DNA from: Nitrospira sp.
Lineage (GTDB): Bacteria > Nitrospirota > Nitrospiria > Nitrospirales > Nitrospiraceae
Direction: 5' to 3'
Assembly: GCA_022226955.1 (NCBI GenBank)
Contig: CP092079.1
Coordinates: forward strand, 1,209,053 to 1,273,052
Length of the DNA stretch: 64,000 nt
The notes beneath the pieces were generated by a model. That model was given only the letters and a program-made list of their open reading frames with translations. It was not told where the DNA came from and did no database searches. This document shows positions 16,107 through 25,498 of this stretch, one piece after another; the first letter of the stretch is position 1; every line of letters begins with the position of its first letter. The translations under genes were made by a program, and so were the position numbers.

Positions 16107-16661
16107 CTATGGGGTCACGATTCGAAACCGGAATTGCTCCCACTCCTCCGACAGACCTGCCCGATTCGCCAATGTCGCAACAGCCGTCAGCGCACCGGCA
16201 TCCGGCGCCTGCGCCGCGCAAATCTGTTTAGCATCGAGTACATCGCGCGGCCCTCCGGCATAGAGTTTCAGCAACACCAATGACTCCCATGCCACAACAG
16301 GCACCACACAACCCAAGACAGTCACCTCCTGCATCCGTTCAAACACAACCGCGGAGAGCCGTCGGGGCAGAAAGATCAATTGAACGGGAATCGTCCGTTC
16401 ACGCATGCCGCTAGAAGCCGTAATCACTCCGAGCAACGGATCACCCAGGTCTCCCGCTCGATAGGTCCCACGAAGAACCTCCGCCAGCGATTGCGGCGAT
16501 CCGGCTTGCAGCGCGACGGCAAAGTCGATGTCCCGAGTTGCTCGCGGCTCTGCCCACACCGAAACGGCAAGCCCGCCGATCAGCGCAAATTGTTCGAGAA
16601 GGCCCTGAGTGCGAGCCTTCGCGAGTCGCTCAACTATGTCGTGGAGGGCTTCTTGGAACAT
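16107..16661 (-). CDS. AbiEii-like nucleotidyltransferase
   Basis: A 184-residue protein with a nucleotidyltransferase core: FALIGGLAVSVWAEPRATRD supplies the GG and D44-x-D46 follows in DIDFAVAL. Proteins of this kind are found as AbiEii/AbiGii-type toxins or as partners in type IV-like toxin-antitoxin pairs. The C-terminal half (VAWESLVLLKLYAGGPRDVL and on) is usual for the group. It overlaps the 64-residue gene upstream by 28 bases, and both sit between two copies of the mtnA 3' end. Role as toxin is inferred. Confidence 0.75.
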   Translation of the reverse strand: MFQEALHDIVERLAKARTQGLLEQFALIGGLAVSVWAEPRATRDIDFAVALQAGSPQSLAEVLRGTYRAGDLGDPLLGVITASSGMRERTIPVQLIFLPRRLSAVVFERMQEVTVLGCVVPVVAWESLVLLKLYAGGPRDVLDAKQICAAQAPDAGALTAVATLANRAGLSEEWEQFRFRIVTP

Positions 16662-16828
16662 GCTTCTCGCAGGTGCCAGCAGGCATCGGACAGCTCAATC
16701 GCCAAGATGAGACGCTCCTCCGGCGACAGCTTGAGCACAGCCGCATGCCGCTCCGATTCCAGTTGCTTGCCGAGGGGACTGTGCCGCCTGGTTTGCTCCA
16801 GCACTTCATATGACGGAGGCGGTTTCAT
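16634..16828 (-). CDS. Small partner of the nucleotidyltransferase
   Basis: A 64-residue helical, charged protein (LSPEERLILAIELSDACWHL in the centre). Its end overlaps the start of the AbiEii-like gene by 28 bases in another frame, a sign of coupled translation. Size and position would fit an antitoxin, but it has no recognisable DNA-binding motif. Only a weak Shine-Dalgarno is visible at ATG 16828. Confidence 0.6.
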   Translation of the reverse strand: MKPPPSYEVLEQTRRHSPLGKQLESERHAAVLKLSPEERLILAIELSDACWHLREACSKKPSTT

Positions 16829-16877
16829 GATGGCCTATTCTACACGGACCGGCGACAGAGGCCAATCCTGCCAGCAA

Positions 16878-17906
16878 TTACCGAAATCGTGTGCTGATAT
16901 CTGTGGGCTTAAACACGCCGCGTTCGGTGATGATGCCGGTGATTAGCTCGGCTGGGGTCACGTCGAAGGCGGGATTGTAGACGGCGACGCCGGCCGGTGC
17001 GACCGGATGGCTCCCGTGTATGGTTGTGACTTCGAGAGAATTGCGCTGCTCGATAGGAATGTCCGCGCCGGTCTTGGTTTTCAAATCGATGGTGGAATAG
17101 GGCGCGGCCACGTAAAAAGGAATGCCGTGGGCCTTCGCGAGTACCGCGACTGAATAAGTGCCGATCTTATTCGCCACGTCGCCGTTGGCGGCGATCCGGT
17201 CGGCGCCGACGACGCAAAGCTGGATTTTCCCCTGCCGCATGAGCGAGCCGGCCATATTGTCGGTAATCAACGTGACAGGAATCTTGTCCTGCATCAGTTC
17301 CCAAGCCGTCAGCCTAGCGCCTTGCAACACCGGCCTGGTTTCATCCGCAATCACTTGAATCTTCTTCCCCTGCTCCCACGCGGCACGGATGACCCCGAGG
17401 GCAGTCCCATATCCCGCCGTCGCCAGCGCACCGGCGTTGCAATGAGTCAATACGGTCTGCCCGTTCGCGATCAGCTCCGCGCCATGCCTGCCCATGGATT
17501 TGCAGAGCGCAATATCCTCATCAAGAATGGCTTGAGCCTCTGCCAGCAATGCGGCTTTCGCGGCAGGGACCGCCAGCACGCTCAAGGACGCCAGTTTCTT
17601 TTTCATGCGATCGATCGCCCAAAACAGATTGACCGCGGTCGGCCTGGTGGCGGCCAGATGGTCGCAGATCGGCACGAGCGCTTGCACAAACGCAGGGAAC
17701 TCCGTCGCCGAAACCGCCTGTGCGCCAAGCGCCACACCCAGCGCGGCCGTCACCCCGATTGCCGGGGCTCCACGGACTTTCAATTCGCGAATCGCATCGG
17801 CCACCGCCCGATAGTCCTTGCAGTCGAGAAACTCGACATGCTCGGGCAACCGGCTCTGGTCGAGCAAACGCACGGCGCCATTGTTCCATTCGACGGTAGG
17901 GACCAT
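16878..17906 (-). CDS. mtnA: S-methyl-5-thioribose-1-phosphate isomerase
   Basis: A 342-residue enzyme of the methionine salvage pathway that converts methylthioribose-1-P to methylthioribulose-1-P. The active-site pair is C156 ([10 protein letters not shown]) and D236 ([20 protein letters not shown]). Length is normal. It is the last gene of the long polysaccharide operon strand, 40 bases after the WecA-like gene, and may be co-transcribed with it. The final 22 codons lie in DNA also present as a displaced copy at 15988-16087. Confidence 0.95.
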   Translation of the reverse strand: MVPTVEWNNGAVRLLDQSRLPEHVEFLDCKDYRAVADAIRELKVRGAPAIGVTAALGVALGAQAVSATEFPAFVQALVPICDHLAATRPTAVNLFWAIDRMKKKLASLSVLAVPAAKAALLAEAQAILDEDIALCKSMGRHGAELIANGQTVLTHCNAGALATAGYGTALGVIRAAWEQGKKIQVIADETRPVLQGARLTAWELMQDKIPVTLITDNMAGSLMRQGKIQLCVVGADRIAANGDVANKIGTYSVAVLAKAHGIPFYVAAPYSTIDLKTKTGADIPIEQRNSLEVTTIHGSHPVAPAGVAVYNPAFDVTPAELITGIITERGVFKPTDISTRFR

Positions 17907-17946
17907 GGAGAGATCTTCTAGCGGGATTGAGACGAGAGTGCAAGCC

Positions 17947-19119
17947 CTACCGGCGGCGACCGCTGACTTCCAGCAGCGTAATCATCGCCACGATCAACCC
18001 GGCCTGGGCGAGCAGAAAGACGGCTTCTTGAAGGCCGGCATGACGGAGCGCCATTGCGGAAAGCCCCAGGCAAATCGTGAGCAGGAAAATCATCGCGACG
18101 CTGGCCTGACGGGACCCCAACGCGCGCTCTAAGCGGTGATGCAGGTGGTCTTTCCCCACATAATCCAGCCACTCTTTCACGGAATGCACCTTCCCGGTGA
18201 CCACCCGCTCGACAGTAATGTGAACCATGTCGTAGATCAGCACGCCGAAGATCAGCAACGGATTGCTGAAGGAGACGAGCGGACTCGAATCGGCCCAATT
18301 CCCCTTCACCGCCAAGCAGGCCAGCGTGAAGCCGAGAAAAGTCGAACCGCCATCGCCGAGGAAGATCTTGGCCGGCCGAGTGCCTCTGAAATTATAGGGA
18401 AAGAACCCGGCGCAGGCGCCGATGACGGCCAGCGCGAGCCACCCTAACCCCGGCTGGTTGGTCTCGAACGCCACCAGTCCCATAAACCCCGCCATGAGGA
18501 TCGCCAACCCGGTAGCCAAGCCGTCCATGCCGTCGAAGAAATTAAACGCGTTCGTAATGCCGACGATCCAGAGCAAGGTCAGCAGCATATTCGCCGCATC
18601 CCCGGCGACGCCTGCTGGAAAGAGCGTGAGCACTTTACCCGACGCGATGACCATCCCGGCCGCCACCAGCTGCACGACAAGTTTCGAGGACGCCGGCAAT
18701 TCGCGGATATCGTCGATGACCCCGACCAGCAGCAGCAGCGATCCCGCCAGCATAATCGCCGTCATCCAGTCCGGCAAGATCGAATTCATCAGCACGGACC
18801 CGACAAAGCCCGCATACACCGCCACGCCTCCGAGCCGGGGCGTCGGATGCGCATGAATTTTTCGCTCGGTCGGAATATCGACAAGATTCCAGCGATGGCT
18901 AATCTGCGTCATCACCGGCGTGAGGGCGTAACTCCCGAGAAAGGCCAGCAGCAGCACATAGAGCCAGCGCAGCCCCTCCAGCTGAAACGAATCGCGAACC
19001 GCCGGCACCGCCAGCACAACCGCTCCGATCAACGACGCAATCATCGCCGGCGTCATCCATTTCCATGGACGCGCGTTGACGGAAACCGGCAGATCCCTCT
19101 CGATTACTTGCGTTGCCAT
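17947..19119 (-). CDS. WecA-like undecaprenyl-phosphate sugar-1-P transferase
   Basis: A 390-residue multi-pass inner-membrane enzyme of the MraY/WecA family that starts lipid-linked oligosaccharides by moving a HexNAc-1-phosphate to undecaprenyl phosphate. Family blocks: [63 protein letters not shown] and GKDHLHHRL. About ten hydrophobic segments. ATG 19119 has GAGGGACG upstream and overlaps the DegT gene by 16 bases. It is probably the initiating transferase of the polysaccharide made by this operon. Confidence 0.93.
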   Translation of the reverse strand: MATQVIERDLPVSVNARPWKWMTPAMIASLIGAVVLAVPAVRDSFQLEGLRWLYVLLLAFLGSYALTPVMTQISHRWNLVDIPTERKIHAHPTPRLGGVAVYAGFVGSVLMNSILPDWMTAIMLAGSLLLLVGVIDDIRELPASSKLVVQLVAAGMVIASGKVLTLFPAGVAGDAANMLLTLLWIVGITNAFNFFDGMDGLATGLAILMAGFMGLVAFETNQPGLGWLALAVIGACAGFFPYNFRGTRPAKIFLGDGGSTFLGFTLACLAVKGNWADSSPLVSFSNPLLIFGVLIYDMVHITVERVVTGKVHSVKEWLDYVGKDHLHHRLERALGSRQASVAMIFLLTICLGLSAMALRHAGLQEAVFLLAQAGLIVAMITLLEVSGRRR

Positions 19120-20189
19120 TCGTCCCTCATTGCCAGACATACCTGAGCGGCTTCGTCGTCGGTCATTGCCGGATAGAGCGGAAGCGAGAGCGCCTCGCGT
19201 TCCGCCGCCTCGCTGGCGGGAAATCCATCGAGGCCGAGATACCGATGCAGCGATCGAAACACCGGCTTCCGGCATTGCACCCCCTGCCGCTCCAATCGCT
19301 CCAGACACGCACTCAGTTCATCTAAACCCGGCCGCCTCTGTGAGCGCCGCACAACAAACCGATAATAGACATGCGACCGTCCAGCCGGCACAGCCGGCAA
19401 GATCGCAGTCGTCTCGGCCAGCGCATCGCGATACTGTCGAGCCAGGCTCACACGTCGTTCTAAGAATTCCGGAAGCCGGTCCAATTGGGCCAGGCCAACA
19501 GCCGCTTGCAAATCCGTCATCTTGAGATTACTCGCCAGCGGATTCAGCGAAGTCGCGCCATCATACTCACGCAAGACCCGAGCCCGCTCAAGCAACGCCG
19601 GATCGCTCGACAGCACCATGCCGCCTTCGCCAGCGCACAACAACTTATTGGCATAAAACGAACAGACCGTCAGCATACCCACCGAGCCGACCGCCTGCCC
19701 CTGCTCCAGAGCCCCCAAGGTCTGCGCGCAATCTTCAATCAGCGGCACGCCCAATTGCGCGAGCGCGGTCAAATCGGCCGGCAATCCGAACAGATGCGGC
19801 ACAATGATCGCGCGAGTCTTGGGCGTGATCGCCGCCCGCGCGGCATCGGCACTCATCTGAAATGTCTCCGGCTCAATATCCACCAACCGTGCCTGAGCGC
19901 CCACACGCTGCACGGCCTGCCAGGGCGCCGCGCACACATAGCTGGGCAGAATCACCTCATCGCCGGGGCCGATGCCCAACACGCACAATGCGACTTCCAG
20001 CGCCATCGTTCCAGAATTGACCGCCACACCGCCGGCCACACCGAGATAGTCGGCCATGCCCTGCTCGAACCGCTCGACCACCGCCCCTTGCGCGAGATGG
20101 CCGGACTGCAAGACCTCCGTGACCGCACGGATCTCCTGCTGGCCGATGGAGGGGCGAGAATGGGGAATCATGGCCGTGCCGATCATCAT
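19104..20189 (-). CDS. DegT/DnrJ/EryC1/StrS sugar aminotransferase
   Basis: A 361-residue PLP enzyme that aminates a keto sugar nucleotide. The PLP lysine is K182 in CSFYANKLLCAGEGG; the substrate/cofactor loop VNSGTMALEVAL and VPHLFGLPADL plus IEDCAQTLGA are typical. It overlaps the PIG-L gene by 4 bases and the WecA-like gene by 16 bases. The acceptor sugar is not deducible, and no nucleotide-sugar dehydratase is in the window, so the keto sugar must be made elsewhere. Confidence 0.92.
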   Translation of the reverse strand: MMIGTAMIPHSRPSIGQQEIRAVTEVLQSGHLAQGAVVERFEQGMADYLGVAGGVAVNSGTMALEVALCVLGIGPGDEVILPSYVCAAPWQAVQRVGAQARLVDIEPETFQMSADAARAAITPKTRAIIVPHLFGLPADLTALAQLGVPLIEDCAQTLGALEQGQAVGSVGMLTVCSFYANKLLCAGEGGMVLSSDPALLERARVLREYDGATSLNPLASNLKMTDLQAAVGLAQLDRLPEFLERRVSLARQYRDALAETTAILPAVPAGRSHVYYRFVVRRSQRRPGLDELSACLERLERQGVQCRKPVFRSLHRYLGLDGFPASEAAEREALSLPLYPAMTDDEAAQVCLAMRDEWQRK

Positions 20190-20830
20190 GCTCCGATGTT
20201 AATAAACAATCGCAACGGAAGAAACCCTTCTGCGTTTTTCACCCGGCCCTGAATGCCGCGAAAATGCGCCGACGACCGAATCACATCCACAATGCTCAGC
20301 GCTTCGATATTCGTCTTCCTGACCTGCGACGCATGGGCCTCGATAGCCGCAATCTTTTCTTCGAGCACCTGATCGATGTCGACAAACACCGTCGGCGCGA
20401 AGTTTTGCGTCGTGGGGCCTTCGTAGAACAGCACGTTCTTCGTGTAGCGTGTCGCCGACACCGCCGCCATGGCCAGATGACGGTGATCCTGATGCGTGTC
20501 GTCGTGATAATGCACAAAGATGAAATGCGGATCGACTTCCTTGACGACCGCCTCGATGGACTGGATCAGCTCCCGCCCCATCGGCACCGCCGTATCCTGA
20601 TAGCCGCCCCAAAAAATCCGCTCGGCACGAAGCTGCTTGGCCGCCTGGTCCTGCTCGAACCTTCGAAGCTCCCCGGCGCCGCCCTGCTCGCCTTCCGTCA
20701 TCACCATCAGAAACACCCGATGGCCGTTCTGGGCATATTTCACCAGCGCGCCGCCGCACCCGGCCTCGATGTCGTCCGGATGGGCGCCAATCGCGAGAAT
20801 CCGCATCGCCTCTGTCCCGTCGAATGTCAT
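20186..20830 (-). CDS. PIG-L (LmbE) family deacetylase
   Basis: A 214-residue zinc-dependent N-deacetylase. The metal motif AHPDDIE is at residues 16-22, and HYHDDTHQDH supplies the second half of the site. The family removes acetyl groups from GlcNAc-containing lipids or sugars. ATG 20830 is chosen: GAGGAGG precedes it by 6 bases and it starts 17 bases after the WbqC gene. With the aminotransferase it suggests the polysaccharide carries a free or re-acylated amino sugar. Confidence 0.9.
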   Translation of the reverse strand: MTFDGTEAMRILAIGAHPDDIEAGCGGALVKYAQNGHRVFLMVMTEGEQGGAGELRRFEQDQAAKQLRAERIFWGGYQDTAVPMGRELIQSIEAVVKEVDPHFIFVHYHDDTHQDHRHLAMAAVSATRYTKNVLFYEGPTTQNFAPTVFVDIDQVLEEKIAAIEAHASQVRKTNIEALSIVDVIRSSAHFRGIQGRVKNAEGFLPLRLFINIGA

Positions 20831-20846
20831 AGCCGCCTCCTCATCG

Positions 20847-21560
20847 TCATCGCGACGACACCGTGGCCCGATCGTTTCCGACCCGGTTGCCACGCAACTG
20901 ACTCAATGCCTCTGGCCCCTGGCAGAACAACAAATCGATGGCCGATAAATTCGGCTCGAATGGCTCATACGCCTGCCAGTAGACCGGATGGTGAAATTCC
21001 TGCATCTCCAATTCCACGCCGGAGGCCTCGAACCGCGGCTGATCCATATAGCCCTCCGCGCCGGGCCCCGCGAGATACTGTGTCGCGCCGACGGCCCTGC
21101 AGAGATCGATCAGACGATCCGTCGGCTCTTCGCGCGCCGTCAGCTCGGAGGCGCAGCGCAGGGGCGTCGCGATGCCATAGGCCTGTAGTAACCACCGGAT
21201 CACCGCCAGATTCAGATCGGATAGCTTCGACCAGGGTTGCGCGTAGATCTCCCGCAACTCCGGCAGATACCGGTCGCGGAAGGGCGCCCGCGCATAGTGC
21301 ATCTCCAGCGCCCGCAGATGCGGCTCCCGCCAGGCCGCCGCTGGATTGATCGCCACCTCCTGCACAAGCTGACCGAAGCGATGCAGCACCGGCACCGTCA
21401 GCCATTGCCACCCCTCCGCCGTTCGGATGCGATTGCGGTTCTGCCATTCGTTCTTCTTGAACTGCACCGTGTCCAAGACGACAAACACATCGGCGCGGTC
21501 GATCTTGTCGAGATAGCCCAGCCAGGGCAGAAACTGCGGTTGATGAATCGTCACCCGCAT
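20847..21560 (-). CDS. WbqC family protein
   Basis: A 237-residue protein beginning MRVTIHQPQFLPWLGYLDK, the diagnostic start of the WbqC family, with FKKNEWQNRNRIRT and YLAGPGAEGYMD further on. WbqC proteins occur in O-antigen and capsule loci; their reaction is not established, and acyl transfer to an amino sugar has been suggested. ATG 21560 begins 2 bases after the PHP gene's stop. Its place between PHP and PIG-L supports a role in modifying an amino sugar. Confidence 0.9.
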   Translation of the reverse strand: MRVTIHQPQFLPWLGYLDKIDRADVFVVLDTVQFKKNEWQNRNRIRTAEGWQWLTVPVLHRFGQLVQEVAINPAAAWREPHLRALEMHYARAPFRDRYLPELREIYAQPWSKLSDLNLAVIRWLLQAYGIATPLRCASELTAREEPTDRLIDLCRAVGATQYLAGPGAEGYMDQPRFEASGVELEMQEFHHPVYWQAYEPFEPNLSAIDLLFCQGPEALSQLRGNRVGNDRATVSSR

Positions 21561-21562
21561 GG

Positions 21563-23092
21563 CTAGCCACGCTCCTTCGCCGGAACATCCACGTAAATGG
21601 GATTGGTCAATAATTCGCCGCTCTGCCCAATGACTTCTACCCGATAATACGCGCCGTCTTCCGGTACCACCTGCGCATCCGCCACTTGGTACTGCACCGG
21701 CGTCTCGGCTTTCATCGCGCCGACGATCCCCCCCGACCGAATCAGACGCAACGTGATCGGATGGGCCTGCCCGTCGCGCGCAGAGATCCGAACTGTGGCA
21801 ACCGCGTGCGAGCCAGACGGCACAATCAGGCGCTCTCCGATACCGGCCACAACTTGATCGCAGTCGCATCCCACGGTGAACTCATCCAATGTCAGCATCA
21901 CGCCATGGTCCCCTTCGGCTGTCGCATAGGCATGCCCCGATGCGATAGCCTCCAGTACACCAACCGCCGACCGCTCCTTCGCAAACACCGTTGTCACCAC
22001 CCGGTCGAGATCTTTCCTATTATCGGCCAGCCCGTGAAACGCAATCTCGCCGACCATCGCCGGCACCGCATGCGGCTCCGTATTGCGATGCGCCTGAATC
22101 GTCCGATCCCATAGGCCACCGGCGGTTTGGATGGTCCTCGTATCCTGATAGAGGCCGCCGAATCCGGCATACCCGCTGGTCAATGCGAGCGCTTCGGGAT
22201 GGGCATCGGTCCGCACAGTCACCGCTCCCAAGGGGCCGAAGGCATGCGATTGCAGATCCCGCGCTTCCGTCATCGACCACACCGTCACCGCGCCGCGTTG
22301 CCTCGCGGCATCCAGGAGCGCTTGATAGGGTCGATAGCCCAGCTGCGACTCGTATGAACTGAACGGGGGTGTCCCAAGCGGCCAGGCATTCACCAGCGTC
22401 GCCACGGCCAGCACAAGGCACAACGCGGCGCCAATCCGGCGCGCGATACGGACTGGTTCACGCCGCCCCGCGACTATCTGACGGCGGGACATCCAGAGGA
22501 ATAGCGCCGGAATGACCAGGAGCAGCAGCGCAACATTCACCAAGCTGGCCCCATCGACCGTGAAGGAGGCCGGGTTTCCGCGAGCGGGTAGCGCGCGATA
22601 ATCCTCCGGCTTTGTCAGGCCCAACACCAGCAGATTACGCTGGGCGTCGTGCATCGTTAGATCGCCGCGCCATAATGAGCCGGTCCAGTAGTAATAGGGC
22701 GCGACCTCGACTCCAGGCACGATCACTAGTTGCGGATGGCGCGCCTGCACCGAGTGGATCTCATCGAGATAGCGTTCAACCCCATAAGAGAGGACCGAGG
22801 GAAAACTGACGGTCTTTTTCAACAGGCCAGGAAGCGGCTGAAGGCCGTACTCATATTCCAGCGAGAAATTATCGGAGAGCACGATGGCATCCAATCCCTG
22901 CTGCTCCGCTCGTGCCGCCAGCGCCTCCAAGCTCAAGGTGCCGGTGCTGGCCGTGCTGTGGACATGGATCGCGACACGGAGCGGCACACGTCCTTCCGCG
23001 GCCGACACCGGCGGCGAACAGACCAGTCCGGACAGCACAAGACTCGCCCAGGCTGTACCATTCACCGCGATGCGCCATACGGAATTACGCAT
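21563..23092 (-). CDS. Membrane PHP-domain protein with split barrel
   Basis: A 509-residue protein. Residues 1-32 are a signal sequence or anchor. A PHP phosphoesterase-like N-terminal half follows (RVAIHVHSTAS with H43/H45, GLDAIVLSDNF, VIVPGVEVAPYYYW). Two hydrophobic segments (about 183-200 and 220-240) come in the middle, then what look like the remaining PHP strands (GAVTVWSMTEARDL, VMVGEIAFHGL-like) and a C-terminal beta domain. A barrel split by membrane helices is unusual. ATG 23092 overlaps the glycosyltransferase stop by 8 bases; the upstream TTG is less likely. Perhaps a periplasmic-face phosphatase or hydrolase. Confidence 0.8.
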   Translation of the reverse strand: MRNSVWRIAVNGTAWASLVLSGLVCSPPVSAAEGRVPLRVAIHVHSTASTGTLSLEALAARAEQQGLDAIVLSDNFSLEYEYGLQPLPGLLKKTVSFPSVLSYGVERYLDEIHSVQARHPQLVIVPGVEVAPYYYWTGSLWRGDLTMHDAQRNLLVLGLTKPEDYRALPARGNPASFTVDGASLVNVALLLLVIPALFLWMSRRQIVAGRREPVRIARRIGAALCLVLAVATLVNAWPLGTPPFSSYESQLGYRPYQALLDAARQRGAVTVWSMTEARDLQSHAFGPLGAVTVRTDAHPEALALTSGYAGFGGLYQDTRTIQTAGGLWDRTIQAHRNTEPHAVPAMVGEIAFHGLADNRKDLDRVVTTVFAKERSAVGVLEAIASGHAYATAEGDHGVMLTLDEFTVGCDCDQVVAGIGERLIVPSGSHAVATVRISARDGQAHPITLRLIRSGGIVGAMKAETPVQYQVADAQVVPEDGAYYRVEVIGQSGELLTNPIYVDVPAKERG

Positions 23093-24266
23093 GCGACACT
23101 CTTCGATATAGCGATTCAACTGCTTCAACCATCGCTTTCACTCCGAACTCATTTCCAATTGTGCGAGAGGCGTTCCGACCGAGCCTCTCGGCCAACTGAG
23201 AATCGGTGAGGATCCGGCGCAGCGCCTCGCTCAGCGCCCGGCCATCCCCTGCTGGCACCAGCAATCCATTTTCGTCATGCCGCACGATGGCGGGAATTCC
23301 GCCGACCCAGCTGGCCACGACCGGCAGACCCGCCGCCATCGCTTCGATCAAGGCGCGGCCCATTCCCTCATTCAGTGAGGGAAACACGAAATAGTCCATG
23401 CCGGCCAGGCACCGCTCAACATCGTCCCGATGGCCGATCAGATGGACTCGGCCCTGAAGGCCCAGCGAATCGGCCTGGGCCAGCAAGGCATCGCGCTGCC
23501 CGCCGCTGCCCACAATCACGACATGCAGGCGAGGGAACTCGTCTTTGAGAAGCCCCGCTGCTTCGACCAGCACTCGATGGCCTTTAATATCCGTCAACCA
23601 TCCGATCGACCCCACAATGGTCGCATCGGCGGGACACTCGAATTCCAGGGGAATCTGTCTGCCATGGACTCGCGCACGCCGATACCGCTCCACATCGATC
23701 CCGCTGGGAATGACGGCAAACCGGTCGGCACGGCCGACGCCACGCTCAAGATGATCGTCCCGCTCCGCAGCGGTCAGCGCCACCAGCGCCGTGGTCACAT
23801 GGCACAGGATGCGTTCAATCTGCACAAATACCCGTGATTTCCAGCGACTGAAGTGTCCGTAAAATACATGCCCATGCGGCGTATGCACGACGACTGGAAC
23901 ACCCGCGAACCAGGCTGCGATACGCCCCAACACGCCGGCTTTCGACGTATGCGTATGCACAAGCGCCGGACGCAGCGCGCGCAACATACCGACCAATGCC
24001 ACCAGCGCGCGCGCATCCTGCCACGGACTGATCGGCCGCACGAGCGACGGCACCAGCCGGTACGCAATCTGTTCCTTGTCCAAGCGGCGGCACTGCGCGT
24101 CCGTCGCCGCCATGCCGCCCTGCGCATCCCACGATCCGGGATGGCCGGCAATCACCACCGGCTCGTACTGCGTCCGGTCATGCCCCAATACCGTCAGCAT
24201 CGTGTTTTCCGCCGACCCTCCGTGATCGAGTCTCGTAATAATGTGAACTACCGTGCGAGGTGCCAT
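23085..24266 (-). CDS. Family 4 glycosyltransferase
   Basis: A 393-residue GT-B enzyme. The N-terminal VVHIITRLDHGGSAENTML with the glycine-rich acceptor loop, VHTHTSKAGVLGR and the donor-site block NEGMGRALIEAMAAGLPVVA (E-x7-E) are those of GT4. GSIGWLTDIKGH starts the C-terminal domain. Cytoplasmic or membrane-associated; sugar specificity unknown. ATG 24266 is chosen because it follows the previous gene by 8 bases and the upstream extension is unrelated. Confidence 0.92.
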   Translation of the reverse strand: MAPRTVVHIITRLDHGGSAENTMLTVLGHDRTQYEPVVIAGHPGSWDAQGGMAATDAQCRRLDKEQIAYRLVPSLVRPISPWQDARALVALVGMLRALRPALVHTHTSKAGVLGRIAAWFAGVPVVVHTPHGHVFYGHFSRWKSRVFVQIERILCHVTTALVALTAAERDDHLERGVGRADRFAVIPSGIDVERYRRARVHGRQIPLEFECPADATIVGSIGWLTDIKGHRVLVEAAGLLKDEFPRLHVVIVGSGGQRDALLAQADSLGLQGRVHLIGHRDDVERCLAGMDYFVFPSLNEGMGRALIEAMAAGLPVVASWVGGIPAIVRHDENGLLVPAGDGRALSEALRRILTDSQLAERLGRNASRTIGNEFGVKAMVEAVESLYRRVSHA

Positions 24267-24274
24267 ACGACGTC

Positions 24275-25498
24275 CTAGGCTGCCTTCCGATCCGGCAGCT
24301 TCTTCGCAGAGAGCTGGATCAAATCCGCGCAATGCCGCACCCAGTTATACCGGCGCTCGACCAGACTGCGCCCTTTTTTCGACAAGCGCTCCCGCTCCAC
24401 CGGTTCCTCAATGCGCGTGAGGACTCGTCCCAGCGCATCGGCAAACGAGCGGCTATCCGCCCCGCTCGCAACCAAAATGGGATCGATCTGATTCAACACT
24501 TCCGGAATCGCGCCCACCGGTGTGCCGACAACGGGCGTGCCGCAGGCCAGCGCCTCCACCGTCACAAGCCCAAACCCTTCAAGTTGCGCGGTCGGCATCA
24601 ACACCAGATCAGCCGCCTGGTAGTAGGCCGCCAGCCGTTCCTCGGGAATGAATCCCGCCAATCGAACGGCCTGCTCCAGTTGCCGCTGCCGAATCATCGC
24701 TTCCAGCCTGGTCCGCAACGGCCCTTCGCCTCCGATGACCAGCAGGCAGCGTTCACCGGCCCGGTCCATTTCCGACAGGGCATCCACCAGCATCTCCAAC
24801 CCCATTCGCGGGACCAGATTACGGACGGTAAACAGAATCGTCCGCTGCTCCGGCAACCTCAGCGCACGCCGCGCGTCCCGGCGATTGCCATGCGGACGAA
24901 ACAGACTCAGGTCCGCCGCTCCCGGTATCAGGACAATCCGCTCGGGTGCAAGGCCATGCACTGCCAGCACCCGCTGCCGCATGAACTCGCTTAAGACGAC
25001 AATACGATGGCAACGCCTCATCGCCAGCCACTCAATTCCCCGGCGCGCCCAGGCATTGATCCACCGACGCAGTTCCGGCAACCAGGACACCGCCGGCGCC
25101 GTTCGGCTGAGATACTCTTCATGCGCCAGAGAATGGCAGACATAGATCCACTCGGCTGCCGCATTCCGCCGAAGATACAGCGGACCCAAACCGGTGAGCG
25201 CTTGATGAATAATCGCCAGGTCATAGGAGGTCTTGTGGGTCAATCGGTCGAACAATCGCAGCGCTCCCTGCACGGTCGATTGCACAAACCTCCACTCATT
25301 TACCTTCGACACCGGAAACCGCCACTCGTTCGCGCCGCCGATGGTAGCCTCCACAGAAGCCTCCTCGCCCGCCGCCCTGGTCAGCACATCCACCTGATGC
25401 CCCGCCGCAACGAGGCCAAGCGCCTGCTGCCGCAAGACCCGCTCCGCGCCGCCGATCACCCGTTCAGCCGAAACTTCGGCTAAGAGCAACACTCTCAC
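24275..25498 (-). CDS. Family 4 glycosyltransferase
   Basis: A 407-residue GT-B enzyme with N-terminal RVLLLAEVSAERVIGGAERV, central ILFTVRNLVPRMGLEMLVDA and donor-site EGFGLVTVEALACGTPVVGT (E-x7-E). It overlaps the asparagine-synthetase-like gene by 4 bases, indicating tight coupling in the polysaccharide operon. Specificity cannot be read from the sequence. Confidence 0.93.
   Translation of the reverse strand: MRVLLLAEVSAERVIGGAERVLRQQALGLVAAGHQVDVLTRAAGEEASVEATIGGANEWRFPVSKVNEWRFVQSTVQGALRLFDRLTHKTSYDLAIIHQALTGLGPLYLRRNAAAEWIYVCHSLAHEEYLSRTAPAVSWLPELRRWINAWARRGIEWLAMRRCHRIVVLSEFMRQRVLAVHGLAPERIVLIPGAADLSLFRPHGNRRDARRALRLPEQRTILFTVRNLVPRMGLEMLVDALSEMDRAGERCLLVIGGEGPLRTRLEAMIRQRQLEQAVRLAGFIPEERLAAYYQAADLVLMPTAQLEGFGLVTVEALACGTPVVGTPVGAIPEVLNQIDPILVASGADSRSFADALGRVLTRIEEPVERERLSKKGRSLVERRYNWVRHCADLIQLSAKKLPDRKAA

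Noticed and set aside
20264-21349. Long plus-strand frame opposite the PIG-L and WbqC genes
   Set aside because: Composition is that of an antisense shadow, and the minus-strand genes have clear catalytic motifs and Shine-Dalgarno sites.
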